A DNA stretch of 42,064 bases, from contig JACPZS010000124.1 in NCBI GenBank assembly GCA_016195385.1, positions 1-42,064 of the forward strand. Reading direction: 5' to 3'. Below the pieces are notes generated by a model. It had not been told where the DNA came from. It was given only the letters and a program-made list of their open reading frames with translations, and did not search any database. The position numbers were made by a program, and so were the translations under genes. The stretch is from Verrucomicrobiota bacterium (GTDB lineage Bacteria; Verrucomicrobiota; Verrucomicrobiia; Limisphaerales; JACPZS01). Positions 35,187 to 42,064 of this stretch are shown piece after piece. Each line of letters opens with the position of its first letter. Position 1 is the first letter of the stretch.

Positions 35187-35708
35187 TTATACGCGAGGCG
35201 GTTCTTCGCCTCGTTCGGCGAACCACTGGCGGAGAAAAACCAAATCGCCCGCGTCCTTGGCACGATGCGTGACCACCTTCATCCGCCAAAGCAGGCGTGG
35301 CGACGCGAACGGAATCGGCACGCCATCCACTTCGCGCACCATCACATCCTTGGCAGCCTCGGCGTAATCAATGCCACCGGCCGAGCGCATCAAGTCCACG
35401 AGGATTTCATCGGCCACGCGGACGACGTTGTATTGCTGGAGTTCGCCGGGTTGAAGTTCGCGCACGGCATTGTCCGGCAAAGTGGAAAGCGCGGAGAAAA
35501 CTTTTGCCTCGTTCTCGGCATCGGTCGCGACGATCAAATCCACATCCATGGTCCGGCGGTTGTAATTGGCGGCACGGATCGCAAATCCACCCACGACGAC
35601 ATATTTTGCGCCGCGCTGGTTCAATTCACGGCACAAGTCCCGCAAATCTTCCACCGTCGGCTCGCGTGACGCTAGCTCGTTGGACGGGCGATCATCCGCC
35701 ATAACCAT
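35187..35708 (-). CDS. Nucleotidyltransferase-fold protein
   Basis: A 173-residue protein with the nucleotidyltransferase signature V-V-V-G-G-F-A-I-R at about residues 37-45 and D55-V-D57 in T-M-D-V-D-L-I-V, which are the expected metal-binding aspartates. Later, LLWRMKVVTHRAKDAGDL matches the C-terminal helix of AbiEii/MNT-like proteins. Such enzymes often work as toxins or as partners in toxin-antitoxin pairs by transferring nucleotides to RNA or protein. The ATG at 35708 (or 35702) overlaps the end of the small upstream gene by about 35 bp, so the two are coupled. Whether it is a toxin is not shown by the sequence. Confidence 0.85.
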   Translation of the reverse strand: MVMADDRPSNELASREPTVEDLRDLCRELNQRGAKYVVVGGFAIRAANYNRRTMDVDLIVATDAENEAKVFSALSTLPDNAVRELQPGELQQYNVVRVADEILVDLMRSAGGIDYAEAAKDVMVREVDGVPIPFASPRLLWRMKVVTHRAKDAGDLVFLRQWFAERGEEPPRV

Positions 35709-35896
35709 TGGTCGGCTTCTTCGTGCGTTTTGAAGCGATGCACACCGCGCGGGACACGCACGCCGCCGAAAGCTTTGCGCCAAGCGATGGATTCCACCTT
35801 GTTGCTGGTAGCTGTGGATAACGCATTGGGCGTCTTCGTTCGCCGGCCGACGAAGCGGTCAATCTTTTCCTCGACGTTGATGAACGGTTGTTTCAC
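35672..35896 (-). CDS. Small protein, likely partner of the nucleotidyltransferase
   Basis: A 74-residue protein from a GTG start at 35896: MKQPFINVEEKIDRFVGRR, then W-R-K-A-F-G-G-V-R-V-P-R-G-V-H-R-F, and T-H-E-E-A-D-Q-W at the C-terminus. Short proteins ending in a G-V-[YH]-R-F-x-[TS]-H-E-E-A-D-x-W pattern are known to me next to nucleotidyltransferase genes in this phylum. The frame is open further upstream to an ATG at 36097, but that extension is not protein-like. The 3' end overlaps the nucleotidyltransferase start. It does not resemble HEPN proteins; role unknown. Confidence 0.55.
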   Translation of the reverse strand: MKQPFINVEEKIDRFVGRRTKTPNALSTATSNKVESIAWRKAFGGVRVPRGVHRFKTHEEADQWLWRMIARPTS

Positions 35897-36078
35897 GACG
35901 CGGGCAGCGTAAGTCTCGTTGCCTCGCGAAGCAAGCGACTTGTCCTCCCCCCTTCGATTTGCCGCGCACGAACCCGCGCGAGCCGAACTACTGCCGCAAG
36001 CAAAGGACTGCAGTTCATCGTCTGGCTCGCCCTGCTTCAATTTCATTCCGGACACAAGCCCGCCGATAGCTTGGTGGC

Positions 36079-37185
36079 ATGTTTTTCGGTCTTCCAATCG
36101 GCCTGGGGCGGACGCAGGCCGCCCTGTTCGGGGCGATCCTCCTCGCTGGCGCTTGCGCGTGGTCGCGGGCGGAGGAAGCCACTTTTATTTGCGTCGTGTG
36201 CGACAAGTCTCCGCTCATCGGAAAGATCTGGCTCCACAAGGCCGGGCACGTCTGCGAAGACTGTTTCAAGCTCGAGACGCGTTGCTCCATTTGCGCGCTT
36301 CCGGTGAAGTCGGATTTTGCCAAAACCTCCGACGGCCGCATCATCTGCAAGTTTGACTTGAAGGAGGCCGTGCTCGCGGCGGACGACGCGCAGCGGCTTT
36401 TCGACGAAGCGCGGCGCGATTTGAAAACCATGAGCGGCGGCGTCCTCGTCGTGAGCACGCCACAGATCGCCGTCAATCTTTTCGACATCGATTACTGGAA
36501 TTCCGCCGATGGCAGACCGCTGCCCAACGAACTGCGCCGCGCTGGTTTCTCGCAGAGCCGCCGCACTGGCGATCAGTTCACGCACAGCGTGCTGCTGCAC
36601 AGCGGCCGGCTGCGCACGGAGATGGCCGCCGTGTGCGCGCATGAATTCACGCACCTCTGGATCAACGAGAACAAGCCGGCCGCGCGCGCCATCGAAAGCG
36701 ACACCATCGAAGCAGTCTGCGAACTCGTGGCGTTTCGTCTGATGGCGAGCCGGGGCGTAAGCAATCAACTCGAAAAAATCCGGAGTAATCCCTACACGCA
36801 TGGGCGCATCGAAACCTTGCTGGAAGCGGACGCACAGTTCGGCCTGAGCACCGTGCTGGAATGGGTAAAAAGCGGCGCCGACACCACGCTCGACGCGCGC
36901 AAACTCGCCGGCTTTCGCACCGACGCCATCATCTCCGCGCTGCACACGGCACCTGCCCCTGCCCCGCCGGTGCCCGCCACGCTCGTATTGCGCGGTATCC
37001 TCCGCAGCGGGAAGCAGCGGCTTGCGCTGATCAATGATCGCTCGTTTGCGACGAACGAAGAAGCTGCCATTCGCATCGGCCCGCAGGAGTGGATCGTCCG
37101 CTGTCGGGAAATCCGCGACGATGCCGTAGTCGTGAGCGTCAACGGTTCAACGAACTTGCTGACGCTGCAATTGGGTGGCGACTAA
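36079..37185 (+). CDS. Secreted LIM-like zinc finger / DA1-like metalloprotease
   Basis: A 368-residue protein with an N-terminal signal peptide (hydrophobic residues about 13-26, cleavage near A-W-S-R-A). A Cys-rich LIM-like domain follows: C38-x2-C41, H57/C59-x2-C62, C69-x2-C72, C90-x2-D93. Then comes a DA1-like peptidase domain with C-A-H188-E189-F-T-H192 (HExxH zinc motif), and E-S-D-T-I-E-A-V-C-E-L-V-A-F downstream supplies a candidate third ligand (E211 or E215). This LIM plus DA1 order is that of plant DA1, a ubiquitin-activated peptidase that limits organ growth. The C-terminal 70 residues (L-R-G-I-L-R-S-G-K-Q-R-L-A-L-I-N) form a separate beta-rich domain, possibly GspC/PilP-like. Target and role in a bacterium are unknown. 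Confidence 0.75.
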   Translation: MFFGLPIGLGRTQAALFGAILLAGACAWSRAEEATFICVVCDKSPLIGKIWLHKAGHVCEDCFKLETRCSICALPVKSDFAKTSDGRIICKFDLKEAVLAADDAQRLFDEARRDLKTMSGGVLVVSTPQIAVNLFDIDYWNSADGRPLPNELRRAGFSQSRRTGDQFTHSVLLHSGRLRTEMAAVCAHEFTHLWINENKPAARAIESDTIEAVCELVAFRLMASRGVSNQLEKIRSNPYTHGRIETLLEADAQFGLSTVLEWVKSGADTTLDARKLAGFRTDAIISALHTAPAPAPPVPATLVLRGILRSGKQRLALINDRSFATNEEAAIRIGPQEWIVRCREIRDDAVVVSVNGSTNLLTLQLGGD

Positions 37186-37257
37186 CCGCCGTAATCCTGA
37201 CGGTCGGATCGATTTTCGGTTTGAAGTTCAACCTGATTCTCCTGTTTCCTCGACGGC

Positions 37258-37461
37258 ATGAACCACGTCATCGCCAACGGCCAATCGACTGAGGCGGCTT
37301 TGCCGTGCTCGCTCGAAGAGTTTTTGGTCGCGCAAAAACTTCTGCCGCGCAGCGTCGTGGTCGAGCACAACGGCGAAGCTGTTGCGCCGTCCGAGTTTTC
37401 CCAACGACAACTCGCGCCGGGTGATCGACTGGAAATCGTGCGCATCGTCGCGGGCGGTTGA
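37258..37461 (+). CDS. thiS: Sulfur carrier protein ThiS
   Basis: A 67-residue ubiquitin-fold sulfur carrier. It has N-G-Q near the N-terminus, SLEEFLVAQKL, V-V-V-E-H-N-G-E-A-V, and the C-terminal D-R-L-E-I-V-R-I-V-A-G-G. The terminal Gly-Gly is the residue pair that is adenylated and thiocarboxylated in thiamine thiazole synthesis. The reading starts at the ATG at 37258, which gives the normal family length. No thiG, thiF or other thiamine gene is visible within this window, although thiG commonly follows. Confidence 0.9.
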   Translation: MNHVIANGQSTEAALPCSLEEFLVAQKLLPRSVVVEHNGEAVAPSEFSQRQLAPGDRLEIVRIVAGG

Positions 37462-37632
37462 AGTCTTGGATCTCCGTCCGATGCCGCCGACTCCTGCGCG
37501 AACAGGCTTTGATCGGCGTTGGCTCTTTGCGGGTGCAAATCAGTTTTTGAAGATCTCGTTACCCGGGTCGAAGGAAGATTTCTCTCGGGTATGAAAGTGG
37601 TATTCCCCCTTCCGCTCCAGCAACGCAGTTTG

Positions 37633-37968
37633 AACGCCGTTTTAGAGTCGCTGCAGCATCGGCAGGGCAATTTTGACGCCGTTTTGGAATCGCTTCCACA
37701 TCGGAAGGGCAGTTTCAACGCCGTTTTGGAATCGCTGCAGCATCAGCAGGGCAATTTTAACGGCGTTTTGGAATCGCTTCTGCATCGGAAGGGCAGTTTG
37801 AACGCCGTTTTAGGGTCGCTTCCGCATCGGAAGTGCACTTTCAACGCCGTTTTAGAATCGCTGCAGCATCAGCAGGGCAATTTTAACGCCGTTTTGGAGT
37901 CGGTTTCGCATCGGAAGGGCAGTTTGAAAGCCGTTTTAGAGTCGCTTCCGCATCGGGAGCGCGGAATC
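37633..37968. repeat. Eight tandem 42-bp units, each with a hairpin
   Basis: Eight units of exactly 42 bp start at 37633, 37675, 37717, 37759, 37801, 37843, 37885 and 37927. Each contains a 15-bp segment with two 6-nt arms around a CAT loop, such as CTTCCG-CAT-CGGAAG (unit 5). Units 1, 3 and 6 instead carry a CTGCAG...GCAG type, in which the third pair changes from T-A to G-C on both sides. There are no indels, so the array keeps an open frame (14 codons per unit, N-A-V-L-E-S-L-x-H). It lies upstream of, and in frame with, the sensor kinase gene. It is not a CRISPR: no unique spacers. Confidence 0.85.
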
Positions 37969-38013
37969 CAAGCAGGTTGCTTGAAAATCACCAGCGACCG
38001 CCGCGTTCGACAA

Positions 38014-41000
38014 ATGTCAAAGCCGTCCTGGCACTGCCCTCCGCAGTTGCGCGACCCGGACTTACCCGGCAGCGTTACCGCTTTGAAAAGACCTTCCCAC
38101 TCCCTGTCACGTTTGCTTAAATCGCGCATCATATTCCGACTGACAACTCGACAAAGCCCTCGATTAAATGCCGCAGGGCAGATCGTACCGCCCGGCTGGT
38201 TTTTGTTCGCCGCCTTCCTCGTCGCGCTTGGTGGTTGGATGTCCGCGCCAGCGGACGCTCATGCCCAGCCCGCCGCCGCCAACCGCGTCCTCGAACTCGA
38301 CGGCGACGACAGCTACATCGAACTGCCCGCCGACCTGCTCAAGGACGTGAAGGACGAGTTGACAGTCGAGGGCTGGATTCGATGGGAACGGCTCGGCGAA
38401 TGGTCGCGTTTCTTTGACTTTGGGCCGGGATTAAGGTCGCTTGCAGTGGGCCAGTCTGATGTTACGGCCAACCTTGGGGCGGTGATTCCTCATATCGGCG
38501 GGGCAGTGCAAGCTGTGCGTGTCCTGGGTGTGCTCAGGACCAACCAATGGTATCACCTTGCTTGCACGATTTCCGACAGCGACACGAAACTTTACGTGAA
38601 CGGCGTGCTCGCCGGCGGCGTAGGTTTCGTCCCGGACTTCGATATGTTCCGAAGTGGCCCGCATCGTGTCGGCGCGAGCTGGGACCCTGTGGACAAACAA
38701 GGCCATCGTCAAATCGACGAATTCCGCGTCTGGTCTGTGGCGCGCACCGAAGAACAAATCCGACACGCGATGTGGGAGAAACTGACCGGGCGCGAAGCTG
38801 GGCTGCTCGGCTGTTGGACTTTCGACAAAGGAAACGCGAACGATCTCACTCCCGCTCAACGCCACGGCGTATTGCGTGACGCACCTCGATTTCCAACAGA
38901 AGCTCCGCCGCAGCCTGCAAACCTGCTCGTGCCCGCCCAACTTGAGGGGAATGTCAGCGATGCCAATGGCCAGCCCCTCACGTTCTCACGAGTGACACTC
39001 AGGAGCGTTGGAGCGGAACCGATTTTCAATCTTCTGAAAGGCGGCACTCCTCGATTCCGGTTTACCGTCTTCAATCCCGCGGCCAGCGCGTTCGAGCTGA
39101 CCGCTGCTGAAGGCGATCGCTCGATCACCCGGAATAACCTCCTGCTCCAGCCCGGACAACGGCTGCAACTCGACCTGAGTCTCGCGGACTCCGGGAATAT
39201 TTCCGGGACGCTGCGCATGTTCGACGGCACGCCGCACGTCGCCGTGCCGGTGCAGATCCTCAAGGCGACCAACGAAGTCGTCGCCACGGTGTTGAGCGAC
39301 GTCGCCGGCCGCTTCGCTTTCACGAATGTCCCGCCGGCTGATTACCAAGTGCGCTGTCAGGTGCTCGACGGCTATCGGTATCTCGGCGTGGATCGCAAGA
39401 TCAACTATGGAGAAGTAGGCGCGGTTGGGAGTTTGCACGAAGCCCGAACCATCCGGCTGAATCCAGGGCAGACCGTGGAGAACGCCGACTTCATCTTCGC
39501 GCCGTTCAAGAAAGGGACCTGGCGGACCTTCGGCATCGTTCAAGGCTTGTTTAACGAATATGTTTACAGCATTTGTCCCGATCCAAGCGGAGCGTTCTGG
39601 TTCGGCACCTTTCAATATCCGGCACGGTTTGATGGCCGGCGATTTGAACACCTCACCGATACGAATCTGGTTGGGGCTTTTGCGAGGTCACATGTCACTC
39701 CCACCGGCGATGTGTGGGTTAGCAACACGGAAGGCTTGTTTCATTACCGAGAGAAAGCCTTTCGTCGCGTCTCGCTGCCTTTTTCAAATGGCAGAAGCCA
39801 ATTCGATATGGAGGAACTTGAAACAGATCGGCAAAACATTTTGTGGATCGGAACTTCGGCTGGTCTGGCCTTCCACGACGGGGACAAATTCATCAGCCTC
39901 AAACTTCCGGAGTCGCTTGCTTCGGCTCGGGTTGCGGCGCTTCATCGCGACGCCAAGGGAGCAATGTGGGTCGGCACTCGGGGAAACGGCGTCTTTCGGT
40001 GCGAAATTCGCCCGCCACCAGGCAGCGCGACGAACGCGGAATGGACAGCGACTCACTTCACGATTGAGGACGGCTTGATTAGCAACGACGTTAACGGAAT
40101 TTCAAGCGGACAAGACGGCGCAGTATGGTTCGGCACGCAACAAGGTCTTTCTCGTTACGATGGAGTTCAGTTTGCCAACTTCACCAAGCGGGACGGTTTG
40201 CCTGCAAACCGCATCGAAGCCGTTCACGCTGATGTGAACGGGACGGTCTGGATCAGTTTCAAGCAGGGCGAGGACGGCGGCGTGGCGCGCTTCGATGGCA
40301 AGTCATTCGTCATTTACACGACGAATGACGGATTACCGCATATAGATGTGAGCGCCATCGCGGACGGCCCCGATGGTGCGCTCTGGTTTAGCACGCTTGG
40401 CGGCGGTGTCGCCCGATACGATCCTGCATCGGTGACTGATCTGACCACCCGAGATGGGCTGACGCATAACACGATTCATTCCGCTTATCGGGATCGAGAC
40501 GGACGACTATGGTTTGCTTCCGGGTGGGTCGATCGAACCGGCGGAATCGATTACTACGACGGAGAAAACGTGGTGAATTTCGGCACCAAAACTGGCTTGC
40601 CCAAAGGGATGTTCACATCCATCGCGCGAGACTCCAAAGGCGGCGTCTGGGCCGGCACCCACCGGACGGGTATTTATCGTTACGACGGCACGGCTTGGAC
40701 CCATTACTACACGAACAGTACTTGTTGGAGCATCCAGACAGACTCAGACGGAACGGTGTGGTGCGGGGTCGATGGCGAAGTCGCGCGTTATGATGGTTCC
40801 CAGTTCGTCAAAGTCGGCCCAACCAATCGGACGGAGAACACTTGGTTATGGTCCTTGATCCGAAGGCCCGACGGAGAACTTTGGGCGGGCAGCAGAAGCG
40901 ATTATTGGACTGCCGCTGGCCGGGGAGGACTGGCCCGCTTTGATGGCAAGCAGTTCAACTGGTTCACCGTCAACGACAAGTTTGGCAAACGCGAGGTTGG

Positions 41001-42064
41001 GCCAATGACGTTGGGAACCGATGGCGTAATGTGGTTGGAATTATCGGGCGAAGTGTGGCGCTACGATGGGAATAGCCTCTTGCCTGTCACGATGACCAAT
41101 GGAATCCCGAGGGGCGGTGCTGAGTCCCTTTTGGTAAGCCGCGATGGATCCTTATGGTGTGGGACCTTTGGAGGCCTGTTACATTACGACGGTGTTTGCT
41201 GGAACATGCTGGATTCACGTGACGGCCTGCCCGGAAGAAATCGGGTATCATCCGTTGCGGAAAGCACCGATGGCGACCTTTGGCTCGCTACCGATGGCGG
41301 CGTCATACGCCACCGACTGAACAAATCGCCGCCTACTTGCCGCATCGTGGCACTGCAAACAGATAGAGAATACAGCGACCTTACGGCGATTCCCAAGCTC
41401 ACCGCGGGCAGCCGCGCGACGCTTAAGTACGACTCGATTGACTTCAAAACGAGCGTGGAAAAGCGCCAGTATCGGGTTCGAGTCGAGAAAGGCTTCAAGT
41501 CCGGCGCGGAACTTGACGGCGGGCCGAAATCTTCCCAACACCTCAACTGGCTTTCGCCGACCAAGGAAACACAGTTTGAGTGGACGCCCAAAGAAGCCGG
41601 CACTTACACGCTGGCCGTGCAAGCCATCGACCGTGACCTCAACTATTCCAAACCAGCAACGGTGTTGCTGACGGTTTTCACGCCGTGGTACGCCAACGCG
41701 CGCGTGATGGTGCCGGGCGGCGTCGGGGTGCTTGGCCTGGTCGTCTGGGCTTTTGTGGCGCGTGCGCTGGTCGCACGGCGCAAGCGCGAGGCCGAGCAGT
41801 TGCGTGAACAATTACTCGAAGAAGAGCACAAAGCCCGCGAGTCCGCCGAAGCGGCGGCACACGAACTGGCGGCGAAGAACAAGCAACTCGAAGCCGCGCG
41901 CAAGTCGTCCGAAGAAGCAAAGATCGCGGCCGAGGAAGCCAAAGCTATCGCCGACTCGGCGAACGCCGCGAAGTCACAATTCCTCGCCAACATGTCGCAC
42001 GAATTGCGCACGCCACTCAACGCGATCATCGGCTACAGCGAGATGGTGGTGGAAGAGCTCGAAG
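38014..42064 (+). CDS. Large periplasmic-propeller sensor histidine kinase, 3' end beyond window
   Basis: At least 1350 residues, no stop before the window edge. A hydrophobic signal or anchor (about residues 61-75, cleavage near A-H-A-Q) precedes a LamG-like domain (about 88-275), a carboxypeptidase-regulatory-like beta domain (about 395-445), and about fourteen two-component-regulator propeller repeats of the type [LV]-W-x-G-T...Y-D-G (about 510-1110), enough for two seven-bladed propellers. Then follow a Y_Y_Y-like domain (about 1120-1225), a transmembrane helix (about 1231-1250), a coiled coil, and a HisKA domain with S-H1329-E-L-R-T-P-L-N-A, the phosphorylated histidine. This is the layout of hybrid sensors for polysaccharide breakdown products. 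The frame stays open back to an ATG at 37591 across the repeat array; ATG 38014 and TTG 38113 are nearer the signal sequence, so the start is uncertain. Confidence 0.88.
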   Translation, partial: MSKPSWHCPPQLRDPDLPGSVTALKRPSHSLSRLLKSRIIFRLTTRQSPRLNAAGQIVPPGWFLFAAFLVALGGWMSAPADAHAQPAAANRVLELDGDDSYIELPADLLKDVKDELTVEGWIRWERLGEWSRFFDFGPGLRSLAVGQSDVTANLGAVIPHIGGAVQAVRVLGVLRTNQWYHLACTISDSDTKLYVNGVLAGGVGFVPDFDMFRSGPHRVGASWDPVDKQGHRQIDEFRVWSVARTEEQIRHAMWEKLTGREAGLLGCWTFDKGNANDLTPAQRHGVLRDAPRFPTEAPPQPANLLVPAQLEGNVSDANGQPLTFSRVTLRSVGAEPIFNLLKGGTPRFRFTVFNPAASAFELTAAEGDRSITRNNLLLQPGQRLQLDLSLADSGNISGTLRMFDGTPHVAVPVQILKATNEVVATVLSDVAGRFAFTNVPPADYQVRCQVLDGYRYLGVDRKINYGEVGAVGSLHEARTIRLNPGQTVENADFIFAPFKKGTWRTFGIVQGLFNEYVYSICPDPSGAFWFGTFQYPARFDGRRFEHLTDTNLVGAFARSHVTPTGDVWVSNTEGLFHYREKAFRRVSLPFSNGRSQFDMEELETDRQNILWIGTSAGLAFHDGDKFISLKLPESLASARVAALHRDAKGAMWVGTRGNGVFRCEIRPPPGSATNAEWTATHFTIEDGLISNDVNGISSGQDGAVWFGTQQGLSRYDGVQFANFTKRDGLPANRIEAVHADVNGTVWISFKQGEDGGVARFDGKSFVIYTTNDGLPHIDVSAIADGPDGALWFSTLGGGVARYDPASVTDLTTRDGLTHNTIHSAYRDRDGRLWFASGWVDRTGGIDYYDGENVVNFGTKTGLPKGMFTSIARDSKGGVWAGTHRTGIYRYDGTAWTHYYTNSTCWSIQTDSDGTVWCGVDGEVARYDGSQFVKVGPTNRTENTWLWSLIRRPDGELWAGSRSDYWTAAGRGGLARFDGKQFNWFTVNDKFGKREVGPMTLGTDGVMWLELSGEVWRYDGNSLLPVTMTNGIPRGGAESLLVSRDGSLWCGTFGGLLHYDGVCWNMLDSRDGLPGRNRVSSVAESTDGDLWLATDGGVIRHRLNKSPPTCRIVALQTDREYSDLTAIPKLTAGSRATLKYDSIDFKTSVEKRQYRVRVEKGFKSGAELDGGPKSSQHLNWLSPTKETQFEWTPKEAGTYTLAVQAIDRDLNYSKPATVLLTVFTPWYANARVMVPGGVGVLGLVVWAFVARALVARRKREAEQLREQLLEEEHKARESAEAAAHELAAKNKQLEAARKSSEEAKIAAEEAKAIADSANAAKSQFLANMSHELRTPLNAIIGYSEMVVEELE

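Noticed and set aside
36043..36945. Minus-strand open frame of 300 codons
   Set aside because: Antisense to the DA1-like gene; no recognisable domain.
37182..37718. Minus-strand open frame through the 42-bp repeats (S-D-S-K-T-A-F-K-L repeats)
   Set aside because: A unit of 42 bp keeps several frames open on both strands; this frame has no start context and no domain outside the repeats.
37633..37968. CRISPR array
   Set aside because: The units are contiguous 42-mers without unique spacers, and no cas genes are present.

Overview
The window looks like a chromosomal segment of a GC-rich Verrucomicrobiota bacterium, probably of the Limisphaerales/Pedosphaerales type. This is inferred from gene content: PSD1/DUF1549/DUF1553 heme proteins, a DUF1501 protein, Tat-exported Gfo/Idh/MocA oxidoreductases, an H-X9-DG pseudopilin, a giant Calx-beta/delta-60 repeat protein and a propeller-type sensor kinase. 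Shine-Dalgarno sequences are weak or absent in front of most genes, so many starts were chosen from signal peptides, family alignment and overlaps. No phage, insertion sequence, rRNA or CRISPR was seen.

Layout. 1-3.3 kb: a partial SGNH-like protein (-), a type II pseudopilin (+) and a DUF1501 protein (-). 3.4-10.2 kb: a minus-strand run of serine acetyltransferase, ceramidase-like protein and the Calx-beta/delta-60 protein. 10.4-12.9 kb: an exported hypothetical and a Gfo/Idh/MocA oxidoreductase (+). 12.9-16.0 kb is the accessory part. It holds three small plus-strand ORFs, two of them paralogous, with integron attC-like junctions; a DUF433 antitoxin whose DUF5615 toxin is reduced to 18 codons; a small conserved ORF; and two different long inverted repeats. 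16.0-20.0 kb: sulfite-oxidase-like molybdoenzyme (+), an anchored hypothetical (-) and a DUF1549/DUF1553 protein (-). 20.1-22.6 kb: a small membrane protein, two adjacent FkbM methyltransferases and a CBM48-like protein. 22.7 kb: tRNA-Val(GAC). 22.9-28.1 kb: a PSD1 protein with a LamG insert, then an MFS transporter and an SDR dehydrogenase joined by an ATGA overlap. 28.2-33.1 kb: a minus-strand run of Gfo/Idh/MocA oxidoreductase, CehA/McbA-like metallohydrolase and NAD-dependent epimerase. 33.2-35.9 kb: a minus-strand run of a small hypothetical, a nucleotidyltransferase, beta-carbonic anhydrase, dapB and folK. 36.1-37.5 kb: a secreted LIM/DA1-like metalloprotease and thiS (+). 37.6-38.0 kb: eight 42-bp units, each able to form a hairpin. 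38.0 kb to the end: a very large sensor histidine kinase cut by the window edge.

Taken together the genes suggest a heterotroph living on complex, probably carbohydrate-rich organic matter: many exported oxidoreductases and heme proteins, polysaccharide-type sensing, surface-glycan-type methyltransferases and sugar uptake/oxidation. Housekeeping genes for cysteine, lysine, folate and thiamine synthesis are scattered between them. The best candidates for new biology are the exported LIM/DA1-like protease, the hairpin repeat array before the sensor kinase, and the small cassette-like island at 12.9-14.7 kb.
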